The notes under the pieces are model-generated. The model saw nothing but the letters and a program-made list of their open reading frames with translations. It did not search any database and was not told the origin of the DNA. Of a DNA stretch of 38,980 bases, positions 8,820 through 14,532 are shown in pieces (position 1 is the stretch's first letter; every line of letters begins with the position of its first letter). The translations under genes were made by a program, and so were the position numbers. Source of the stretch: Deltaproteobacteria bacterium (GTDB taxonomy: Bacteria; Desulfobacterota; GWC2-55-46; UBA9637; GWC2-42-11); contig JACRNI010000008.1 in the NCBI GenBank assembly GCA_016234925.1, positions 1 to 38,980 on the forward strand, read 5' to 3'.

Positions 8820-9019
8820 TTAAAAACAGGGGTTAGGGATTAGGTGTTAGGGGTTAGTTAGACATTAAATAAAGGCAAAAGAGGATTCGAAGCGAGGCAG
8901 CCGCCGAACAAATGTGAGGAAAAGCAGACAGGATGTCTGCGGCAGGCTGCCGAGGTGAGCCTACGCAGACTTTGGCAGGAAGCCAAAGGCGTAGTAGGCG
9001 AATCCTCTCGCCCCGACCA
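8820..9019 (+). mobile_element. 200-bp tRNA-Pro 3'-end module 1
   Basis: The module starts directly after tRNA-Pro and ends in an exact copy of the tRNA 3'-terminal 21 nt including CCA (8999-9019). Its first ~63 nt (a GGGGTTAGGGATTAG-type spacer ending ...GGCAAAAGAG) are repeated identically in module 2. The rest is a GC-rich structured segment inserted between the two halves of a T arm: GAGGATTCGA before, CGAATCCTC after. It has no ORF. It is called mobile because the tRNA 3' end repeat looks like an attachment core; no integrase is in the window. Confidence 0.55.
8881..9007 (+). ncRNA. Candidate structured RNA in module 1 (unrecognised class)
   Basis: Predicted pairings are: P1 8881-8889 with 8999-9007 (9 bp perfect), P2 8896-8902 with 8945-8951, P3 8924-8929 with 8935-8940 capped by AGGAT, P4 8960-8966 with 8989-8998, and P4a 8970-8976 with 8982-8988 capped by AGGAA. 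A 21-nt unpaired linker (8903-8923) between P2 and P3 is 17/21 identical to that of module 2, while the stems differ but still pair. The strand and whether it is transcribed are inferred from the adjacent tRNA. Confidence 0.5.
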
Positions 9020-9218
9020 TTAAAAACAGGGGTTAGGGATTAGGTGTTAGGGGTTAGTTAGACATTAAATAAAGGCAAAAGAGAGGTTCGAAGCCAGTTT
9101 CACGCCGAGTAAATGCGAGGATAAGTCCGCAGGGATGCGGACGAAAGTGAAACTGGCCGGGTCTGAAGGAAAAAGCAGGATGCTTTTGACTGAAGACCGA
9201 ATCCTCTCGCCCCGACCA
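9020..9218 (+). mobile_element. 199-bp tRNA-Pro 3'-end module 2
   Basis: The arrangement matches module 1: an identical spacer from 9020 to about 9083, a divergent structured segment, then an exact copy of the tRNA 3'-terminal 21 nt (9198-9218). The 5' T-arm half here reads GAGGTTCGA, closer to the intact tRNA-Pro T arm than module 1. Confidence 0.55.
9083..9206 (+). ncRNA. Candidate structured RNA in module 2 (unrecognised class)
   Basis: Predicted pairings are: P1 9083-9090 with 9198-9206 (one bulge), P2 9093-9103 with 9147-9157 (11 bp), P3 9125-9130 with 9137-9142 capped by AGGGAT, and P4 9160-9164 with 9194-9198 plus an inner stem 9171-9176 with 9182-9187 capped by AGGAT. The linker 9104-9124 is 21 nt, the same length as in module 1, with GCCGA, AAATG and GAGGA conserved. 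Every stem shows compensatory change relative to module 1. Confidence 0.5.
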
Positions 9219-9283
9219 AAAAACAGAAATAAGAAATCAGAGATTAGGAATTGGCAAGAAAAAATTAGAGGCAAGAGAGGATT

Positions 9284-9433
9284 AGCAGGCTGTTCCAAAA
9301 TGCAGGGGTTCATGGGACAGATAAATAACTTTCTTTCTTACCAATCCCGATTTATTGAACCCGATATCTCGGGCTTGATGAATCAAGCCCCTACGATGCT
9401 TTAGGGTAGAATGGAATTTTAGGACAGCCTGAT
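9284..9433. repeat. 150-bp inverted-repeat element before lysS
   Basis: The left end AGCAGGCTGTTCCAAAAT and the right end ATTTTAGGACAGCCTGAT are inverted repeats. The interior has stacked palindromes (AACCCGATATCTCGGGCTT and CTTGATGAATCAAG). It contains no ORF. Just upstream (about 9244-9283) is sequence resembling a worn third copy of the module spacer. Nothing else is seen between 9219 and 9453. Confidence 0.6.
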
Positions 9434-9453
9434 TAGTTGTTAGAGGGGAAAAA

Positions 9454-10962
9454 ATGGAACAAAGAAGCGAAGAAGAATTAAACAGGATAAAAAAACTTGA
9501 AGGTTTGAAAGGCATAGGGATAAATCCATTTCCTAATGACTTCAAGGTCAAAGATACAACCGCTGATATTATAAACAAATTCGGCAGTCTTACAAAAGAA
9601 GAACTGGATGCAAAAAACGATGCAATTACAGTTGCAGGGAGGATTATTGCAATCCGGGACTTTGGCAAGGCATCTTTCATTCATATTCAAGACAGGCTTG
9701 GCAAGATTCAGACATATATTAAGAAAGATATAATCGGAGATGAGGCGTATAATCTATACAAACATATTGATATCGGCGATATAGTTGGAATTTCTGGCAA
9801 GGTCTTTCGCACAAAGACAAATGAATTAACGATTGAGGCAAAAGAATTAAGACTCCTTACAAAATCTTTAAGGCCTTTGCCTGAAAAATGGCACGGTCTG
9901 ACTGATGTTGAGACAAGATACCGTCAGAGGTATGTTGATTTAATTGTCAACCAAGAGGTTCGGGATGTATTTCTAAAAAGGGTAAAAATCATTCAGCTCA
10001 TCAGGCAGTTTTTAAATAAAATAGATTTTATAGAGGTTGAAACGCCGATGATGCAGTCAATCCCCGGAGGCGCGGCTGCAAAGCCGTTCAAAACCCATCA
10101 CAATGCGCTTGGGATGGACTTGTATTTAAGGATTGCGCCTGAATTATATCTTAAAAGGCTTGTTATAGGCGGTTTTGAAAGGGTTTATGAAATAAACAGA
10201 AACTTTAGAAACGAGGGCATATCAACACAGCACAACCCTGAATTCACAATGCTTGAGTTTTACCTTGCACACGCAACATTTGAAGATTTAATGGATTTGA
10301 CTGAAGAGATGATTGCATCCGTTGCAAGAGAAATCTGCGGCACATTAAAGATTGAATATCAGGGCAAAGAAATAGATTTAACCCCACCTTGGCAGAGGAT
10401 AAGCGTTAAAGATGCAATATTGAAATACAGCAGCGCCAGCGAAGATATTTTTAATGATAAAAATAAGGCAATAAGATTTGCAAAAGAGTTGAATTTAAAG
10501 ATGCCTGTCCCTGCAGGCTTTAAGCAGGGATTGGAAGGTTTAAGCCACGGCAATATTATTTTAGAAATCTTTGAGCATGTTGCAGAGCCTAAATTTATCC
10601 AGCCTACATTTGTAACCCATTATCCCCTTGATGTATCCCCGCTTTCAAGAAAGACGGAGAAAGACCCGACAACCGTTGACAGATTTGAACTCCTTGTCGC
10701 AGGCAGAGAAATCGCAAATGCGTTTTCAGAATTAAATGACCCGATTGACCAGAAAGAAAGATTTGTCCAGCAGGTAAAAGAAAAAGAGGCAGGCGATGAA
10801 GAGGCGCACCTTATGGATGATGATTTTATAAGGGCCCTTGAATATGGAATGCCGCCGACAGCAGGAGAAGGCATAGGCATAGACAGGCTTGTGATGCTTT
10901 TAACAAATTCAGCGTCAATAAGAGATGTTATATTGTTCCCGCAGTTGAGAGAAAGGTTATAG
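9454..10962 (+). CDS. lysS: lysyl-tRNA synthetase, class II
   Basis: Charges tRNA(Lys) with lysine. It has an N-terminal OB-fold anticodon domain (about residues 55-165, VAGRIIAIRDFGKASFIHIQD) and a class II catalytic core with motif 2 FRNEGISTQHNPEFTMLEFY and motif 3 GIGIDRLVMLLT. The 502-aa length is normal to slightly long. A 24-bp palindrome at 10507-10530 adds VPAGFKQG in a variable loop before the conserved EIFE..EPKFIQPTF block. The start ATG at 9454 follows an AGAGGGG stretch that can serve as a ribosome site. Confidence 0.95.
   Translation: MEQRSEEELNRIKKLEGLKGIGINPFPNDFKVKDTTADIINKFGSLTKEELDAKNDAITVAGRIIAIRDFGKASFIHIQDRLGKIQTYIKKDIIGDEAYNLYKHIDIGDIVGISGKVFRTKTNELTIEAKELRLLTKSLRPLPEKWHGLTDVETRYRQRYVDLIVNQEVRDVFLKRVKIIQLIRQFLNKIDFIEVETPMMQSIPGGAAAKPFKTHHNALGMDLYLRIAPELYLKRLVIGGFERVYEINRNFRNEGISTQHNPEFTMLEFYLAHATFEDLMDLTEEMIASVAREICGTLKIEYQGKEIDLTPPWQRISVKDAILKYSSASEDIFNDKNKAIRFAKELNLKMPVPAGFKQGLEGLSHGNIILEIFEHVAEPKFIQPTFVTHYPLDVSPLSRKTEKDPTTVDRFELLVAGREIANAFSELNDPIDQKERFVQQVKEKEAGDEEAHLMDDDFIRALEYGMPPTAGEGIGIDRLVMLLTNSASIRDVILFPQLRERL
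10507..10530 (+). repeat. 24-bp coding palindrome, copy in lysS
   Basis: The halves are GTCCCTGCAGG and TAAGCAGGGA, in codon phase 0, encoding VPAGFKQG at about residues 352-359 of LysS. Confidence 0.8.
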
Positions 10963-11037
10963 GTTATTAGGTTTCAGGTTTTATTTTTCCTAACATCTAA
11001 TAACTGATAATAACTGACACCTATCACCTGATTTTTT
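10963..11037. repeat. Word-repeat hairpin between lysS and lolC/E
   Basis: The left side carries AGGTTATTAGGTTTCAGG words, and the right side the complementary CCTAACATCTAATAACTG and ACACCTATCACCTG words, making a long imperfect hairpin. The following ATG has no Shine-Dalgarno. It may act as a processing or attenuation structure. Confidence 0.5.
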
Positions 11038-12288
11038 ATGTCATACGAACTTTTTATAGGGCTTAGATATTTAAAGGCAAAGCGAAAGCAGACCTTTATC
11101 TCGGTTATAACACTCATTTCAATACTCGGTGTTACTGTTGGGGTTATGGCTTTGATTATAGTCCTTTCTGTGATGACAGGTTTTGAAGAGGACTTGAGGG
11201 AAAAGATACTCGGAGTGAATGCCCATCTCGTTGTGCTTGAACTCGGAAGGGGCATGAAAAATTATAATGAGGTGGCTCAAAAGGTAAAAAATGTAAAAGG
11301 TGTTATCGGTGCAACGTCGTTTACATACAATCAGGCGATGATTTCTTCAGCAAGCGGTGTTATGGGTGTTGTAGTCCGCGGGCTTGATATTAACACAGTT
11401 GGAGAGGTTACTACCCTGCCAAACAAGATGAAACAAGGGAGTCTGGACGGCTTGCGTTTGCCAATCCGTGAAACCTATGATACACCTGACACATCAACAC
11501 CGGGCATTGTTATTGGTAAAGAGCTAGCCAAGAATTTAAGCATCTCAATCGGCGAGGAGATAAACCTTGTATCGCCTTTAGGCACAATGACAGCAATGGG
11601 CGCAATTCCAAGGATGGCAAGGTTTAAGGTTGTCGGCATATTTGAGTTCGGAATGTATGAATATGATTCAAGCATTGCATTCATATCCATTGAAAACAGC
11701 CAGAAATTTTTCAGGCAGTATGATGTCGCAACCGGCATTGAGGTCAAGATAGATAACATATATAAAGCAAAGGAAATAGGCGATAGGATACAGAATGCGC
11801 TTGGCGCACCCTTCTGGACAAGGACATGGATGGAGATGAACAAAAATCTTTTCTCAGCATTGAAATTGGAAAAGATTGCAATGTTTATAATCCTGATACT
11901 TATTATAATGGTTGCTGCATTTAATATAATATCCACGCTCATAATGGTTGTTATGGAAAAGTCAAAGGATATAGCAATATTAAAATCAATGGGCGCAACA
12001 AGCGGTAGCATAATGAAGATATTTATGATAGAAGGGCTTGTGATTGGGATTGCCGGCACGATTATCGGGACATCTGGAGGGGTTTTAAGTTGCATGCTGC
12101 TTAAAAAATATCAGTTTATAAAACTGCCAAGCGATGTATATTACATATCAACACTGCCGGTGAGAATGGATCCAATTTTGATAAGTGTAATTGCGGTTGC
12201 TGCCATCTGCATAACATTTTTGGCAACCCTTTATCCGTCATGGCAAGCGTCGAAACTTGACCCTGTTGATGTTATAAGGTATGAATAA
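11038..12288 (+). CDS. lolC: lipoprotein-releasing ABC transporter permease (LolC/LolE family)
   Basis: This inner-membrane subunit of the LolCDE complex extracts lipoproteins for transfer to the outer membrane. At 416 aa it has the standard topology: one N-terminal helix (about 20-50), a large MacB-type periplasmic domain (about 50-265), then three FtsX-type helices (MFIILILIIMVAAFNIISTLI and two more at the C-terminus). The TLYPSWQASKLDPVDVIRYE ending is characteristic. Only one permease is present with lolD, so it may work as a homodimer (LolF-like). It could equally be labelled LolE. Confidence 0.9.
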   Translation: MSYELFIGLRYLKAKRKQTFISVITLISILGVTVGVMALIIVLSVMTGFEEDLREKILGVNAHLVVLELGRGMKNYNEVAQKVKNVKGVIGATSFTYNQAMISSASGVMGVVVRGLDINTVGEVTTLPNKMKQGSLDGLRLPIRETYDTPDTSTPGIVIGKELAKNLSISIGEEINLVSPLGTMTAMGAIPRMARFKVVGIFEFGMYEYDSSIAFISIENSQKFFRQYDVATGIEVKIDNIYKAKEIGDRIQNALGAPFWTRTWMEMNKNLFSALKLEKIAMFIILILIIMVAAFNIISTLIMVVMEKSKDIAILKSMGATSGSIMKIFMIEGLVIGIAGTIIGTSGGVLSCMLLKKYQFIKLPSDVYYISTLPVRMDPILISVIAVAAICITFLATLYPSWQASKLDPVDVIRYE

Positions 12289-12300
12289 AATCAAAATGAA

Positions 12301-12420
12301 GGGTTCTGGGGGTCTAGTGGTCAAGGGTTCTAGGATTTAAGGTAGCCGCACTTTATGCCTGCGGTAAAACGCAACCGTAAAGGTTGCGACTACCAGAACC
12401 CTTGAATCCTAGACCCCTTA
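12301..12420. repeat. Nested palindrome with 56-bp double-hairpin element, copy 1
   Basis: The core at 12341-12394 starts GGTAGCCGCA and ends GACTACC, with two internal hairpins (the second is CGCAACC-GTAAA-GGTTGCG). Around it, GGGTTCT/GGTCTAG/TCAAGGG words on the left pair with CAGAACCCTTGAATCCTAGACCCC on the right. It occupies most of the lolC to cyclic-nucleotide gene spacer. Confidence 0.75.
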
Positions 12421-12445
12421 TATTTGACTTTTGAACTTTAATTAT

Positions 12446-13672
12446 ATGGCAAACGGCATTGACATATCTCAAATAAAGGATAAGGCAGAGAAATACTTTT
12501 CAAAAGGTCAGTTCTCATCCAGCCTTGATGCATACCTGTCTATAAAAACACAGGCTGGGAAAGACCCAAGGATATATTTAAGGCTTGGCGATATATACCG
12601 CAAATTAAATAAATCGCAGGAGGCTGTGGAGGAATATAAGAATGCGGCAGAGGTCTTTGTAAAACAGGGCTTTATTGTAAAGGCAATCGCTGTATTCAAG
12701 ATGATAATAGATATTGACCCTTCAAAGACAGATGTGCAGAAAAGGCTTGCTGATCTATATGCAAAACAAGGGCTCGGTCAAAAGCCAGAACCTATACCTG
12801 CAAAAATTGAAGGGCCGAAACCAGAGGCGCCGCCTGCTGAACGAAAGAAAAAAATACCCAGAACGCCGCTGTTTTCTGATTTAAACGCAGATGAACTTTC
12901 AGAGGTGATAGATAAAATCAATGTGGCAAATTTTTCTAATGGCGATTTTGTATTCAAAGAAGGCGATAAGGGCGAGTCTATTTACATTATTGCCGCAGGT
13001 ACGGTTGAGGTTATATGCAGGGATAAAGACGGCAAAGAGATTGTGGTGGATAAACTCGGCGAAGGGGATTTTTTTGGCGAGTTCGGTTTTTTCTCCCACG
13101 GCATAAGAATGGCGTCTATCCGCGCTGCAGGCAATGTTGATATTCTTGAACTTTCAAAAGACCGCATGAATGCAATTGCTGAAATGCATAGGCCAAGGGT
13201 GTCTGAGGTTTTGTTTGATTTTTACAAGGAGCGGGTTGCAGACAGGCTGCTTGCGCTTTCTCCTTTATTTGGGCAGCTTACTGCCAAAGATAGAAAGGTT
13301 GTCCTGAGCAAGGTGATACCTGAGGCATATGAGGCAGGAGATATTATAATCAAAGAGGGCGAGATTGGCGATGCGATGTATCTTATAAAGGACGGGAGTG
13401 TTGAGGTGTCATCGTATGACTCAAAAAAAGGCAAGGTTGTCGTTGCTGCATTAAAAGAAGGAGAGTTTTTTGGCGAGATAGGGCTTGCGACAATGAAGCC
13501 GAGGACCGCCACTGTAACTGCAATTACAAAAACTGAACTTGTGCTTTTTTCAAGGATAATGATAAAGGAAATAATTGAAAGGTATCCGGCTGCCAAAAAG
13601 GTATTGGAAGGATTTGTAAAATCAAGAGTGACTGATATTGCAAAACTTAAGAGCGGGACGGTTTTGACATAA
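12446..13672 (+). CDS. TPR protein with two cyclic-nucleotide-binding domains
   Basis: About 408 aa. TPR-like helices occupy the N-terminus (about residues 10-105). Two cNMP-binding (CAP_ED) domains follow: the first about 140-255 with GEGDFFGEFGFF, the second about 270-385 with EGEFFGEIGL followed by PRTATV, matching the phosphate-binding cassette with its Arg. There is no DNA-binding or catalytic output, so it probably acts by protein-protein contact; the ligand is unknown. ATG 12446 is preferred over an upstream in-frame TTG (12431). It lies between the Lol permease and Lol ATPase genes, which are normally adjacent. Confidence 0.8.
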   Translation: MANGIDISQIKDKAEKYFSKGQFSSSLDAYLSIKTQAGKDPRIYLRLGDIYRKLNKSQEAVEEYKNAAEVFVKQGFIVKAIAVFKMIIDIDPSKTDVQKRLADLYAKQGLGQKPEPIPAKIEGPKPEAPPAERKKKIPRTPLFSDLNADELSEVIDKINVANFSNGDFVFKEGDKGESIYIIAAGTVEVICRDKDGKEIVVDKLGEGDFFGEFGFFSHGIRMASIRAAGNVDILELSKDRMNAIAEMHRPRVSEVLFDFYKERVADRLLALSPLFGQLTAKDRKVVLSKVIPEAYEAGDIIIKEGEIGDAMYLIKDGSVEVSSYDSKKGKVVVAALKEGEFFGEIGLATMKPRTATVTAITKTELVLFSRIMIKEIIERYPAAKKVLEGFVKSRVTDIAKLKSGTVLT

Positions 13673-13675
13673 GAA

Positions 13676-13761
13676 GTGATGAGTTAAAGAGTTGGAGAGT
13701 TATGGAGTTAAAACTCCTAAACTCCTAAACTCCTAAACTCCTAAACTCCTAAACTCCTACG
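13676..13761. repeat. Octamer array and hairpin before lolD
   Basis: Left-hand GAGTT words (GAGTTAAAGAGTTGGAGAGT) face six perfect tandem copies of AAACTCCT (13711-13758), giving a long hairpin that ends three bases before the lolD start. No Shine-Dalgarno is present before that ATG. Confidence 0.75.
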
Positions 13762-14460
13762 ATGGAACTTATAAAGGCAGAAGGGCTTCACAAAATATAC
13801 GGAAATAAAGAAAAGAAGGTTGAGGTTCTTAAAGGCATAGACATTTCAATTGCAAAGAAAGAGACTGTTGCTATTGTCGGAGCATCAGGTGTTGGGAAAA
13901 GCACATTCCTGCACATACTTGGCGTTTTGGACAGGCCTACAGCTGGCGGCCTGTTTTACAACGGCAATGCCATATTTAAGCAAAGCGATAAACAATTGGC
14001 ATATTTCAGAAATAAAAGAATTGGTTTCGTATTTCAATTTCACCATCTCCTGCCGGAATTTACAGCCGTTGAAAATGTGATGATGCCGCTGCTCATCGCA
14101 GGTATTGATAACAGGGCAGCCGCTGCTCAGGCGGAAAAACTTTTGACAGAGGTCGGATTAAAGGATAGATTAACGCATAAGCCGGGCGAATTGTCAGGCG
14201 GAGAGCAGCAAAGGGTCGCAATAGCAAGGGCGCTTATCCAAACCCCGGATGTGCTTCTTGCCGATGAACCGACCGGCAATCTTGACACACATACAGGGGA
14301 TGAAGTATTTAATCTTTTGCTTGAATTCAATAGGGATAAAGATATTACAATAGTTGTTGTTACGCACAACGAGCGTCTTGCTGATAAGATGTCAAGAAAG
14401 ATAACTATGGTTGACGGCAGAATATATGAGGATACAGGAAAGACAGAGTTTAAGAGTTGA
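13762..14460 (+). CDS. lolD: lipoprotein-releasing ABC transporter ATPase LolD
   Basis: This cytoplasmic ATPase drives lipoprotein release by the Lol permease encoded 1.5 kb upstream. At 232 aa it has Walker [10 protein letters not shown] (about 40-48), the Q-loop in [13 protein letters not shown] with the LolD-type [10 protein letters not shown] sequence, signature LSGGEQQR, Walker [12 protein letters not shown] and the switch His in VVVTHN. The start ATG directly follows octamer repeats and lacks a Shine-Dalgarno, so its translation may be unusual. Confidence 0.93.
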   Translation: MELIKAEGLHKIYGNKEKKVEVLKGIDISIAKKETVAIVGASGVGKSTFLHILGVLDRPTAGGLFYNGNAIFKQSDKQLAYFRNKRIGFVFQFHHLLPEFTAVENVMMPLLIAGIDNRAAAAQAEKLLTEVGLKDRLTHKPGELSGGEQQRVAIARALIQTPDVLLADEPTGNLDTHTGDEVFNLLLEFNRDKDITIVVVTHNERLADKMSRKITMVDGRIYEDTGKTEFKS

Positions 14461-14520
14461 AGAGATATAGAGTTTAGGAGTAAAAACTCCTCAACTCCTT
14501 AACTCCATAATTCATTTTGA
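14461..14520. repeat. Word-repeat hairpin between lolD and bamA
   Basis: AGAGTTTAGGAGT words on the left pair with ACTCCTCAACTCCTTAACTCC on the right. The bamA ribosome site AAGGAG lies just after the hairpin. Confidence 0.55.
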
Positions 14521-14532
14521 AAGGAGTTTAAT

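Noticed and set aside
8799-9019. tRNA-Pro T-loop intron
   Set aside because: The tRNA is complete before the modules and the sequence before the second T-arm half is not tRNA, so splicing is not needed to make tRNA-Pro.
8820-9218. Integron attC array
   Set aside because: The segments lack the attC R'/R'' core (GTTRRRY) pattern and no cassette ORFs or IntI are present.
9135-9404. 89-residue open frame across module 2
   Set aside because: It crosses the structured segment, the tRNA 3' end copy and a repeat element, and has no protein-like pattern.
11475-12095. 206-residue minus-strand open frame opposite lolC/E
   Set aside because: It is the antisense of a clear membrane-protein gene with conserved motifs on the plus strand; hydrophobic codons give open antisense frames.
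13711-13758. CRISPR array
   Set aside because: The octamers are directly tandem with no unique spacers; the same holds for the other word repeats, and no cas gene is present.
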